Notes under the pieces: model-generated
Told to the model about the DNA's origin: nothing
Databases searched by the model: none
Seen by the model: only the letters and a program-made list of their open reading frames with translations
Translations under genes and position numbers: made by a program
Shown here: positions 23,150 through 30,810 of the stretch, one piece after another
Layout of the letters: every line of letters begins with the position of its first letter
How positions within the stretch are numbered: the first letter of the stretch is position 1
DNA from: Candidatus Saccharimonadota bacterium
GTDB lineage: Bacteria > Patescibacteriota > Saccharimonadia > Saccharimonadales > Saccharimonadaceae
Reading direction: 5' to 3'
Length of the DNA: 46,457 nucleotides
Assembly (NCBI GenBank): GCA_017506895.1
Contig: JAFWBV010000003.1
Span: forward strand, 1-46,457

Positions 23150-24133
23150 TTAGTTCTCTAATAATTTACAGATTAATGCAATCAAAAGTGACTTTTCTTT
23201 TGGGTTGGATTCGGCGATAAGAAGAGCGAGTGCAGTTAAGGCGCGGTCGGAAATTTTGGTCTCGCCGTTTTTGGTCAGATGGTAATCGTTTATGGTTAAG
23301 AAAATTACAAATAGTAGAGCGCCGATACGTTTATTGCCATCATAAAATGGATGGTCCTTGATAATTAAATACAACAGATTGGCAGCTTTCTCGGAAATGG
23401 ATGGATAGACATCTTTATCGTTAAAAGTTTGAGCAATAGCGCTAAGTGAAGATTCAAAGGCATTGCCACGAGGTTTACCAAACAAATCATCACCCCTAAC
23501 GGTTTTTTTGAGTTGCTGAATAATGTCTAAACCTTGCTCTTTGGAAATACTTTTGGTAGCCTTTTCTCCTTTGACAAAAGAAATGTGGCCTTCGTCGAAT
23601 TCTTTTAGGGCTTTGAGACTGGGGCTATATTTAGTTATGACTTCTAGGATGCCACCGGCTTCGTCGGCAGAAAGATCGGATGATGCAACTAGGCGCTTAA
23701 CAATACCAAGAGCTCCTTCAATTTCATGAAGTTTTTGATAGTCAAGCTCTCTTAGTCTGGGCTCATTTATGGCAACACCATCTACTACATAGTGGTGAAG
23801 AACTTTAGTGGCCCAAATACGAAAGTCGGTAGCTTTTTTGGAATTGACACGATAACCTATGGAAATGATAGCATCGAGATTATACATCTTGATTTTGCGT
23901 CTAACTTCCCGATTCCCTTCTAAGCGAATCTCATACGATTCCTTGGCGGTAAGTTTTTCATCTAATTCACCATCACGATAAATATTGCGGATATGGCGAT
24001 TGATAACAGAACGGTCAACGCTAAATAATCTTGAAACCTGATCTTCGGTGGCCCATAAAGTGTCTTTTTTTATGTCAAAATTAAAAATAATATTGCCATT
24101 AGTGATTTTATAGATTTGGGTTTCTTGATTCAT
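23150..24133 (-). CDS. RhuM-Fic fusion protein
   Basis: 327 aa from the chosen start (MNQETQIYKITNG, with a perfect GGAGG 5 nt upstream; an upstream in-frame ATG at 24160 has none). Residues 1-150 are a RhuM/virulence-protein module: WATEDQVSRLFSVDRSVINR (winged-helix-like), KMYNLDAIISIGYRVNSKKA, FRIWATKVLHHYVVDG. Residues about 190-310 are a Fic/Doc domain with HPFYDGNKRIGALLF, in which the catalytic His, Asn and Arg are intact. Fic enzymes transfer AMP or phosphate to target proteins; Doc-like ones are toxins. No inhibitory-helix partner gene is adjacent. Two related palindromes bracket its promoter, suggesting self-regulation. Confidence 0.88.
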   Translation of the reverse strand: MNQETQIYKITNGNIIFNFDIKKDTLWATEDQVSRLFSVDRSVINRHIRNIYRDGELDEKLTAKESYEIRLEGNREVRRKIKMYNLDAIISIGYRVNSKKATDFRIWATKVLHHYVVDGVAINEPRLRELDYQKLHEIEGALGIVKRLVASSDLSADEAGGILEVITKYSPSLKALKEFDEGHISFVKGEKATKSISKEQGLDIIQQLKKTVRGDDLFGKPRGNAFESSLSAIAQTFNDKDVYPSISEKAANLLYLIIKDHPFYDGNKRIGALLFVIFLTINDYHLTKNGETKISDRALTALALLIAESNPKEKSLLIALICKLLEN

Positions 24134-24142
24134 TTTGCCTCC

Positions 24143-24165
24143 AACTTGTGTTTCAAACACATGTT
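24143..24165 (-). promoter_or_regulatory. Palindromic operator candidate O1 at rhuM-fic
   Basis: 23-bp palindrome AACTTGTGTTT-C-AAACACATGTT, 10 of 11 positions paired. It lies over the predicted transcription start, between the -10 and the GGAGG. Confidence 0.65.
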
Positions 24166-24171
24166 AAGACT

Positions 24172-24200
24172 ATTATAACAATATGCGTACTTTTTGGAAA
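24172..24200 (-). promoter_or_regulatory. Promoter of rhuM-fic
   Basis: Minus strand TTTCCA (24195-24200), 17-bp spacer, TATAAT (24172-24177). Flanked by the two palindromes at 24143-24165 and 24206-24232. Confidence 0.6.
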
Positions 24201-24205
24201 GCACT

Positions 24206-24232
24206 GAACTTGTGCATTTTTTGCACAAGTTC
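24206..24232. promoter_or_regulatory. Palindromic operator candidate O2 upstream of rhuM-fic
   Basis: Perfect 11-bp palindrome GAACTTGTGCA/TGCACAAGTTC around 5 nt. It shares the half-site AACTTGTG with O1. It also lies just after the polA stop codon, but has no T-run in the polA direction, so it is unlikely to be the polA terminator. Confidence 0.6.
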
Positions 24233-24239
24233 GTTTTTT

Positions 24240-26663
24240 TTACAGTTCTCCCCAATTATGGCCCGTGGTTACTTCGACAGATAATTTAATACCGAGTTCG
24301 GGAGCCACGGATTCCATTTCGCGTTGTAAAATATCCGCTACGGTTTTGGCTTGATTCTCGTCGCATTCTACGATGAGTGAATCATGGACTTGCATAACCA
24401 AGTCTGCGCCCTCAGGGAGTTCGTGATTGACCTTGATCATAGCGCGTTTCATTAGATCTGCTTCCGTACCCTGAATTGGCATATTCTGAGCGGCACGTTC
24501 GGCTGCCTGACGAATTACAAAATTGCTAGATTTAACATCGGGGGTAGGACGACGACGACCGTAGAAGGTTTCTACATAGCCTTGTTCCCTGGCCTGCTTT
24601 AGGATGAGTTCGAGTTTTTGCTTGATGGGAGCACGGAGTTTAAAATAATTATCAATGAATTGTTTGGCTTCATAAATAGGCATTTTGGCGGCGTCGGCTA
24701 AACCTTTCACGCTCATGCCATATAAGATGCCAAAATTAATTACCTTTGCCGCACGACGCTGATTTTTGGTAACTTGCTCCATTGGAACTCCGAAAGCTTC
24801 CGATGCGGTTTTGGTATGAATATCAATATTATGATTAAAATCATCGATTAATGCCTGGTCTCCGCTTAGGATTGCAGCAAGACGAAGTTCAAATTGCGAA
24901 TAATCGGCCGAAACGAGAATCTTACCTCGATCGGCGATAAATCCTTGGCGGATGCGTTTTCCTTCATCAGTACGAACTGGGATATTTTGAAGATTTGGAT
25001 CTTTTGAACTTAGGCGACCGGTGGCGGTTACATTTTGAGTGAACGTAGTATGAATGCGGTCATTTGCATCGGCTAAATCTGGCATTGGGACAATATAAGT
25101 ATTGAGTAATTTAGCTGCTTCGCGATATTCGATAATCTTTTTGATGATAGGGTGCTCGTCTTGCAATTTTTCTAATTCTTTGGCGCCCGTCGAATAACCA
25201 CGAGTAGTCTTTTTGATGCCTTTCGTGGGAAGCTGTAGCTTCGCAAAAAGAACTTCAGATAATTGAACCGGAGAGTTGACATTAAAATCTGAGCCGGCTA
25301 GAGTTTGAATTTCTTTTTCAAGTTTTGCAACTTCGGCAGAATATTCTATTTGAAGTGTTTTGAAATACGCTCGATCTATTAGCATGCCTCTTTCTTCCAT
25401 CTTATACAGAATTGGAATTAGCGGTAGATCAAACTCACTATATATAATATATAGTTTAGGGTACTTTTGGAACTCAACAATCTGAGCCCGATAGGCGTCT
25501 TCGGGCGTCGTCAAACGCGGTTCTTCTCGAGCGAGTGGGTTTAGTAGAAAAGCAGCTTGGCCAAGGTCCCAAAAAGTCTGGCCAGATAAAATCTCTTTTG
25601 CTATGTTTTTATTGTTGTGCATTAGGTGTTTAATGTCCCAATCAATAACGGAAGGGTTGGGGCCTAAATCAATCTCATTTGTTTTGTTTAACATATTCTC
25701 GTTATCTTGAGCGCTGTTCATTATATTATTACCTATACTTTCAGCATCAGAATGATTGGGCTGAGTATGTTCAGGTGTTTGATTCTCCGCTACTGACCCG
25801 CTATAATCCTTTTCAACTTTACGAATGAGAGAATTAAATTCAAGCTTTTTTAAGCCAGCGATAATTTGGCCATGATTAAATGTAAAATCTGGAATATCAG
25901 ATAGAACAACTGGAGCGTCAAACATAATCTTTGCCAGAGTTTTGGACATATAAGCAGAATCTTTGCCTGATGCAAGTTTAGTTTTAACTGAACCAGTGAG
26001 CTCATCAAGATGAGTATAAATACCATCAAGGTCGCCGTAAGCATTGAGAAGCTTGGCCGCTGTTTTCTCGCCAATACCGGGCACGCCTGGAATATTATCG
26101 GATGAATCGCCTTTGAGCGCTTTTAAATCTAAGAATTGGGACTTTTTGATGCCGTACTTTGCTTCTAGCTCAGGAACATTAATTTGTTCGATATTGGTAA
26201 AGCCTTTCAGAATACGCCACATATGAGTGTTACTATCGACAATTTGAAGCATATCTAAATCGCTAGAAATAATATATGTTTCCCAGTCTTTGGCTTCATC
26301 AGCTTGTCTACTTAGGGTACCAATAATATCATCAGCTTCGTAGTTGGCGATTTCGACAAAATCCCAGCCTAAGTCGTGGATAAGGGTTTCGAGCAAAGGA
26401 ATTTGGGTGTAAAAATCATCGCCTGGTTTGACACGGCCGGCTTTGTAATCAGGATAGATGGCGCGACGTTTGCTAACGGATGTTTTGGAGTCCCACGCTA
26501 CGACAACTTTGGTAGGGTTTAATTTTTTTACAATTTCCATAGCGATGGCGGCGAAACCGTAGACTCCACCGGTAGGAGTACCGTCGGATAGGCTGAGAGC
26601 GCCCATAGCATAATAACCACGATAAAAGACAGATTTGCCGTCAATGAGAACAAGTTTTTTCAT
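24240..26663 (-). CDS. polA: DNA polymerase I, without proofreading domain residues
   Basis: 807 aa. Fills gaps and removes RNA primers during replication and repair. The N-terminal 5' nuclease (about 1-290) is intact: DGKSVFYRGYYAM, AWDSKTSVSKRR, NYEADDIIGTLS, ISSDLDMLQ, GDSSDNIPGVPGIGEKTA. The middle region lacks the DxE and other acidic residues of the 3'-5' exonuclease and contains a polar linker (EHTQPNHSDAESIGNN). The polymerase motifs are complete: A (DYSQFELRLAAILSG, about 588), B (RRAAKVINFGILYG, about 640) and C (VMQVHDSLIVE, about 757). So it should polymerise without proofreading, like Taq polymerase. It begins 1 nt after the stop of the 128-aa gene. Confidence 0.97.
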   Translation of the reverse strand: MKKLVLIDGKSVFYRGYYAMGALSLSDGTPTGGVYGFAAIAMEIVKKLNPTKVVVAWDSKTSVSKRRAIYPDYKAGRVKPGDDFYTQIPLLETLIHDLGWDFVEIANYEADDIIGTLSRQADEAKDWETYIISSDLDMLQIVDSNTHMWRILKGFTNIEQINVPELEAKYGIKKSQFLDLKALKGDSSDNIPGVPGIGEKTAAKLLNAYGDLDGIYTHLDELTGSVKTKLASGKDSAYMSKTLAKIMFDAPVVLSDIPDFTFNHGQIIAGLKKLEFNSLIRKVEKDYSGSVAENQTPEHTQPNHSDAESIGNNIMNSAQDNENMLNKTNEIDLGPNPSVIDWDIKHLMHNNKNIAKEILSGQTFWDLGQAAFLLNPLAREEPRLTTPEDAYRAQIVEFQKYPKLYIIYSEFDLPLIPILYKMEERGMLIDRAYFKTLQIEYSAEVAKLEKEIQTLAGSDFNVNSPVQLSEVLFAKLQLPTKGIKKTTRGYSTGAKELEKLQDEHPIIKKIIEYREAAKLLNTYIVPMPDLADANDRIHTTFTQNVTATGRLSSKDPNLQNIPVRTDEGKRIRQGFIADRGKILVSADYSQFELRLAAILSGDQALIDDFNHNIDIHTKTASEAFGVPMEQVTKNQRRAAKVINFGILYGMSVKGLADAAKMPIYEAKQFIDNYFKLRAPIKQKLELILKQAREQGYVETFYGRRRPTPDVKSSNFVIRQAAERAAQNMPIQGTEADLMKRAMIKVNHELPEGADLVMQVHDSLIVECDENQAKTVADILQREMESVAPELGIKLSVEVTTGHNWGEL

Positions 26664-26664
26664 A

Positions 26665-27051
26665 CTATAATCCTATGTATTCGCGTCCAATTTTACGCGA
26701 TATTAATGATTTGATAGTGGCCAAGATTTTTGGTTTCTCTTGGCATGCACCTAACTCACACAATTCTATAGTGTCATCATCATATTTTAAACTGATAGTA
26801 TTGATGTTGTCATAAACTAATAGACTGCGATTAACGGTATTATCGACGACACTTTCGTCTTCGACTAAAATCTTATCATCATATACGTAATACCTTGTTC
26901 GAATATTGCTTCCTTCAATATAATTGTCTGTCACAGAAAAACGATAACCTTCGGGGACGGCAGCCGAGACATCACCATTCATTGTATTGATAAAAGTATA
27001 TATCAAAATACCAATGCAAAGAGCTGCTAGAGCCCACAAAGTGTAGCGCAT
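26665..27051 (-). CDS. Small single-pass membrane protein, unknown
   Basis: 128 aa from the chosen ATG, which has AAAGGGA 6 nt upstream; a TTG start at 27102 is possible but lies on the previous stop. One N-terminal membrane helix (YTLWALAALCIGILIYTFI), then an outside beta-rich domain of about 100 residues (YRFSVTDNYIEGSNIRTRYY, TVNRSLLVYDNINTI) with two cysteines in CELGACQE that could form a disulfide. No family recognised. Lies between a P-loop kinase gene and polA on one transcript. Confidence 0.6.
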   Translation of the reverse strand: MRYTLWALAALCIGILIYTFINTMNGDVSAAVPEGYRFSVTDNYIEGSNIRTRYYVYDDKILVEDESVVDNTVNRSLLVYDNINTISLKYDDDTIELCELGACQEKPKILATIKSLISRKIGREYIGL

Positions 27052-27098
27052 CCAATTCCCTTTTTTGTAGGCAACATTTGATAGTTTACTGATACTCG

Positions 27099-27665
27099 TC
27101 AAAACTCGATTTCCTTGATTATTCTTTTTAGCTGCTCTTGTAAATCTTCGATTGTGCCATTATTTAATATGTAGTAATCAGCCGCAACAATGGGACCGCC
27201 CTTTTCAAGGTTTTCGATTTCGCTACGATCACGTTCGCGAATAGCCTTACCATCAAATGCGCGGCCAGGACGCTTGGCGACACGTTCGTATCTTAAGTGT
27301 TTATCTACAACAATAGCGATGAAAGTGAGACAGGTCGGAAATTCATGTTTTAAAATCTTGTATTCTGTCCACGAATAAACACCGTCTAGGATGATGCGTT
27401 TTTGACCGGCGCTAATTAAATCTTTGGTTTCAGCAATGACTTGGTTGACCACCCAATCTTTGCCTTCTTTTTCGCGAATCTCTTCACGAAACTTTTTTTC
27501 AGATTCCCCATCTTCGGTGCGCTCGATGCCACGTTTTTCCATTTCTTTGTAAATCATGCCGCCGAAGTATACTTTTGGGTAACCATGCTCGGTTAAATAA
27601 TCTACTGCTACGGATTTACCAGAGCCGGACATACCGACGATAGCTAGAATTTTTACGTTATCCAT
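27099..27665 (-). CDS. P-loop kinase of the UPF0200 / dephospho-CoA kinase-like group
   Basis: 188 aa from the chosen start (MDNVKILAIVGMSGSGKSVAV). Walker A is GMSGSGKS at about 9-16. HGYPKVYFGGMIYKEMEKRG, LREK-like FREEIREKEGKDWVVNQV, RIILDGVYSWTEYKIL, HLRYERVAKRPGR and a closing AADYYILNNGTIEDL follow the order of UPF0200 proteins of archaea, which resemble adenylate and dephospho-CoA kinases. The start at 27665 is fixed by TATACT exactly 6 nt upstream, and a longer frame would run into the divergent gene. It ends with TGA, evidence that this genome uses the standard code. Substrate unknown. Confidence 0.7.
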   Translation of the reverse strand: MDNVKILAIVGMSGSGKSVAVDYLTEHGYPKVYFGGMIYKEMEKRGIERTEDGESEKKFREEIREKEGKDWVVNQVIAETKDLISAGQKRIILDGVYSWTEYKILKHEFPTCLTFIAIVVDKHLRYERVAKRPGRAFDGKAIRERDRSEIENLEKGGPIVAADYYILNNGTIEDLQEQLKRIIKEIEF

Positions 27666-27671
27666 AGTAAT

Positions 27672-27677
27672 AGTATA
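27672..27677 (-). promoter_or_regulatory. -10 of the UPF0200-like kinase operon
   Basis: TATACT on the minus strand, 6 nt before the ATG at 27665. Should drive kinase, 128-aa protein and polA. Confidence 0.5.
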
Positions 27678-27735
27678 GCACACTATTAGTGGACCCCGTT
27701 GGAGTTTATGTAATGGGCCGATTAACTCTATAATA

Positions 27736-27744
27736 TGATATAAT
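27736..27744 (+). promoter_or_regulatory. Extended -10 promoter of the phosphotransferase gene
   Basis: TGATATAAT with TATAAT at 27739-27744 and 6 nt to the ATG. Divergent from the kinase promoter about 70 bp away. Confidence 0.65.
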
Positions 27745-27750
27745 AGAAAA

Positions 27751-28563
27751 ATGGATAGTTTTTTTACGACCAAAGATCCATTGGACGAAATAATTGCAGA
27801 GACAATGGATGATAAAAAGGTGGTGGAAACAAAGCATATTTTGACGGGGTGGACAAATATTGTAATCGAAGTAACGACTGATAAGGGGTCGTATTTTTTC
27901 AGGTTCCCAAGAAATCCTTTTTGGTCAAGAATGATAGTAAAGGATGCCACAGTATGTAATTTCGTAGACGGTAAAACAAGCTATTATACTCCACAGATGA
28001 AATTATATTATGACAAAAATGGGCGGCCATTTTCGGTGCATAAAAAAATAGAAGGATACACGCTGGGAGATAGAATTTATCATTTATCACATACAGCAAT
28101 CACAGGCGTAGCGTACGATGCGGCCAAATTTATTAAAGAACTTTCTGGCATAGATTTGAGGGGGGCACCAAAAGAAGTTAAATATCCACTTTCAGATTTT
28201 TTGCATGAACTAGATTATGAACATTATGATAAACATATCGATGCTGACCACAATTATATTAAAAAGACTGAGGGGCATTCACTAGTGCATGGAGATTTAA
28301 ACTTAGGTAATATTCTGTTAGACGAAAATAATAAAATGATTGGCGTAATTGATTTTGCTTTTGCGGGAACGGGCAATCCCAATATGGATGTTGCGCGCAT
28401 GGTATCAAGACCAACACCGGACGAGTTTGAAAAAGCATTTTTAAATTATTTTGATGATACTAAAGAAATTGAGCGGATGAAAAAAGCTTGGAAACATATC
28501 GATAATGGCTATGCGGAACATATTCGAACGCATTTCCCCGAAATTAATTTAAATCAATTGTAA
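27751..28563 (+). CDS. APH-family small-molecule kinase (phosphotransferase)
   Basis: 270 aa. The kinase catalytic loop HSLVHGDLNLGNILLDENNK and the metal-binding DFAFAGTGNPNMDVARM (about 175-220) match the aminoglycoside phosphotransferase / choline kinase fold, as does the N-terminal nucleotide-binding sheet (NIVIEVTTDKGSYFFRFPRN). This fold phosphorylates aminoglycosides, choline, sugars or homoserine; nothing here shows the substrate, and in a reduced genome a lipid or sugar alcohol substrate is as likely as a drug. Convergent with the zeta-like kinase, 8 bp between stops. Confidence 0.8.
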   Translation: MDSFFTTKDPLDEIIAETMDDKKVVETKHILTGWTNIVIEVTTDKGSYFFRFPRNPFWSRMIVKDATVCNFVDGKTSYYTPQMKLYYDKNGRPFSVHKKIEGYTLGDRIYHLSHTAITGVAYDAAKFIKELSGIDLRGAPKEVKYPLSDFLHELDYEHYDKHIDADHNYIKKTEGHSLVHGDLNLGNILLDENNKMIGVIDFAFAGTGNPNMDVARMVSRPTPDEFEKAFLNYFDDTKEIERMKKAWKHIDNGYAEHIRTHFPEINLNQL

Positions 28564-28571
28564 GGATTATA

Positions 28572-29375
28572 TTATTCTAAATCAAGGAGATAATTAATTT
28601 TGGCATCGCGACGAGCATCATCGTCTTGCTTTGGTAAAATATCCTTGGATGAATATTCATCAAAAATGTTGATGCAACCGCTAATAGGACCATCATAAAC
28701 TGGCGGCTTGTCATAGACGCTCCAAATTATAATACGAATGCTGGGTGATTCATTGGCGTAATAATCAAGGGCTTTCGTGGTGGCGCGAATAAATTCTTGT
28801 TCGGTTTCTTTGGTGTGACGCCAAGCGCGACCAGACAAGTATTTTTCGGTAACAGTTGGCGAAACCGCAATCATAAGAATTAACATTTCATAGTTCCCTG
28901 CCTTTAGAAGTTTTAATAAAATGCCTTCCATCTCAGGGTCAAGTAAAGTAACATCTAGCAAGATATCGTAGCCACCTTTGATTAATTCTGAAAGTGTTAA
29001 AAAGAGCATAATGGTGGCAAATTCATCGGTGTTTTTGCGTAAGTTTTCATCCCCATAATACTCTTTGATTTCTTGATAATGTGGGTGATATTCGACAAAT
29101 TTACGGGCAGCCATTAGGATTGGCTCATAATTATGTTTTTTGCAATAGGCCTCAACGGCTGGGAGAATTTGAGTAGTCTTGCCAGAACCAGAAATACCTG
29201 CAATGCGGATGAGACGATGATTCTTGGTGGCAGAGAGAGTAAAATCTTCGAGGACTTTTTTGAGAATGGCTGGATATTCAGCTAAACCAACCTGCCATTC
29301 CGGTTTGACTTCGGATGGCCAGTGCGATTTCATGTATTTAATAATTTGTTCTAATTCTCGATTACTTTCAGGCAT
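28572..29375 (-). CDS. Zeta-toxin-like P-loop kinase
   Basis: 267 aa. Walker A GISGSGKTTQ at about 62-71. The following ILMAARKFVEYHPHYQEIKE resembles the R-x-x-P-x-Y segment of zeta toxins, and GGYDILLDVTLLDPEMEGILL is like the Walker B and NLAGT-loop region of that family. Zeta toxins phosphorylate UDP-amino sugars and block wall synthesis. No epsilon-type antitoxin gene is adjacent, so this may be a housekeeping relative. The start overlaps the lipid-kinase gene by 25 nt and it ends the dnaG-rpoD-pilin-lipid kinase run. Confidence 0.65.
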   Translation of the reverse strand: MPESNRELEQIIKYMKSHWPSEVKPEWQVGLAEYPAILKKVLEDFTLSATKNHRLIRIAGISGSGKTTQILPAVEAYCKKHNYEPILMAARKFVEYHPHYQEIKEYYGDENLRKNTDEFATIMLFLTLSELIKGGYDILLDVTLLDPEMEGILLKLLKAGNYEMLILMIAVSPTVTEKYLSGRAWRHTKETEQEFIRATTKALDYYANESPSIRIIIWSVYDKPPVYDGPISGCINIFDEYSSKDILPKQDDDARRDAKINYLLDLE

Positions 29376-30343
29376 TTTTTACTTTTCCTTATTTCAATTT
29401 TTTTGATATCTTTAAACTGGCAAGATTCTCCTTCGGATTGAAGAGTGATAGTAGCAGGGCATGCAAACTCTAAGGTATCGCATTTGGTAGCTGTTCCAGG
29501 AATACGTGAAAAAATACTTTTAGTCATAAGTTTGAATAGACGCCAAAAACTGCCCAGACGATCGATCTCACTGCGAAAATAGACGGAATCATGATAATCT
29601 TCCCCACCTTTCATAACGCGGGCCATTGAACGACCATTGACCGCTGCGTAGTCGGTGATTTTAATTGATTGCGCTTTACCGTTTAGTGTGAAAGCTGGGA
29701 TGAACTGTTTGCTATGCCGATTTTTAAAATACCAATCGGCCAAGTATGTGTATGAACTGATTTTGCGACCAAATTGTTTCTTGAGCTTTGCGCGCATTTT
29801 GGGTGAATCATAAATACTGACCGCTTCGGCCGTCATGCCAATAGTTACATAACACGTAGCGTAACGGAAAAACTTGCCGTCTACGATTATTTCTAGAGGA
29901 TAAAAATCGCGTGTTTTTCTGAGTTGGTCCTGCCGGATCTTGTTTCCCCCTGCGTCATCGAGACCCCGCGAAGAACTCCCTCCAGACTTACCACTCATCC
30001 ATGTTAAACTATCGGCAATACTCTCTAAAGTGTTTGTGCGAAGGGTGCGGGCTAGATCGTTAAAGTTGCCGTAAGGAAGGACAGCGAGAGCGGCTTTTTT
30101 ATCAGATTTTAGAATGGCATTTGAAGCAATAATACCAGTAGCATCACCGCCAGCAGAGATGACTAGATCGTCATCTCGTAAAATCGAGGACAACTTTAAA
30201 ATGTTGTCTTCTAAATTAGTGGGCGCCACTTCGTATCTTCCTACCATGCAACCACTAAACATCTCTAAGCGATCTAGAACTTCTGAACGGACATCACTGG
30301 CGCGCGATGAACGTGGATTGTAAATGATTAATAATCGTTTCAT
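29351..30343 (-). CDS. Diacylglycerol/sphingosine-type lipid kinase
   Basis: 330 aa. The DAGK catalytic core is present: LLIIYNPRSSR at the start, DLVISAGGDATGIIASNAIL (GGDxTG; the family's GGDGT has Ala in place of Gly), LAVLPYGNFNDLARTL. The C-terminal beta sandwich ends in ATKCDTLEFACPATITLQSE. Such enzymes phosphorylate diacylglycerol or related lipids on the inner membrane face. Residues about 116-141 (KSGGSSSRGLDDAGGNKIRQ) are a low-complexity insert that corresponds to a DNA segment related to the intergenic GACGGGT elements. Starts 3 nt after the pilin stop. Confidence 0.85.
   Translation of the reverse strand: MKRLLIIYNPRSSRASDVRSEVLDRLEMFSGCMVGRYEVAPTNLEDNILKLSSILRDDDLVISAGGDATGIIASNAILKSDKKAALAVLPYGNFNDLARTLRTNTLESIADSLTWMSGKSGGSSSRGLDDAGGNKIRQDQLRKTRDFYPLEIIVDGKFFRYATCYVTIGMTAEAVSIYDSPKMRAKLKKQFGRKISSYTYLADWYFKNRHSKQFIPAFTLNGKAQSIKITDYAAVNGRSMARVMKGGEDYHDSVYFRSEIDRLGSFWRLFKLMTKSIFSRIPGTATKCDTLEFACPATITLQSEGESCQFKDIKKIEIRKSKKCLKVIEN
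29920..29997 (-). repeat. Degenerate GACGGGT-type element inside the lipid kinase gene
   Basis: Plus strand GGTCCTGCCGGATCTTGTTT and a later ACTCCCTCCAGACTTACC resemble the left and right ends of the intergenic element. Short terminal arms TGAGTTGGT/ACCACTCA. The kinase frame stays open across it. Confidence 0.55.
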
Positions 30344-30346
30344 GTT

Positions 30347-30802
30347 TTAAATTATTTTGTTTATCAGATGATTAGGCTTGGACTGAATTTCGTAAGTTTG
30401 ACTCGAGATAGTTGCATTGGTTTGAGCAGTAGCGCCGGTTCCTATGCCTTGAAAATTTGGCATTAGCCAACGAATTAAAGCATAGATGACAACGTAGGCC
30501 ACGAGTCCCATGATGATCTCAAACATACGGCGTTTGGCCTTACGAGTTTTTTCTTCATTGCCGCCGGCTGTAAGATACTGAATGCCAACAATCGTAATGC
30601 CGATAACGCCAAGAACGCCGATGCCGATAGTCATAACATCTACTACGTAATTAAGAATCATAAAGATAGTGTCACCATTTTCGTCACATTGTTGACCAAA
30701 GAATGCGGTGTCTACACAATTATCTGCAAAAACAGGAGTCGATAATGTTAAAAGCGAAAAACCCATGATTAGTGATGCTGCAAATAATAATAGTTTTTTC
30801 AT
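30347..30802 (-). CDS. TrbC/VirB2-like pilin
   Basis: 151 aa. Signal peptide at 1-26 (LLLFAASLIMGFSLLTL, then PVFADN), followed by two membrane helices (ILNYVVDVMTIGIGVLGVIGITIVG and IIMGLVAYVVIYALI) separated by the charged turn GGNEEKTRKAKRR, the standard form of CPR VirB2/TrbC-type pilins. These build the outer tube of type IV secretion-like or conjugative pili. The other T4SS genes are not in the window. It lies between rpoD and the lipid kinase on one transcript. Confidence 0.8.
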   Translation of the reverse strand: MKKLLLFAASLIMGFSLLTLSTPVFADNCVDTAFFGQQCDENGDTIFMILNYVVDVMTIGIGVLGVIGITIVGIQYLTAGGNEEKTRKAKRRMFEIIMGLVAYVVIYALIRWLMPNFQGIGTGATAQTNATISSQTYEIQSKPNHLINKII

Positions 30803-30810
30803 TGTGCCTC

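Noticed and set aside
23150-24133. RhuM-Fic as evidence for a genomic island.
   Set aside because: No flanking repeats, integrase or tRNA attachment site is seen; base composition was not measured.
24206-24232. Hairpin after polA as its terminator.
   Set aside because: In the polA direction it is preceded by A residues and not followed by a T-run; the shared half-site with the other palindrome fits an operator better.
27099-27101. Possible UGA=Gly recoding, as in some CPR groups.
   Set aside because: TGA ends the UPF0200-like kinase in the right place and core genes contain no internal TGA.
27666-27950. 95-residue N-terminal extension of the UPF0200-like kinase.
   Set aside because: It overlaps the divergent phosphotransferase gene and promoter; the P-loop start at 27665 is complete.
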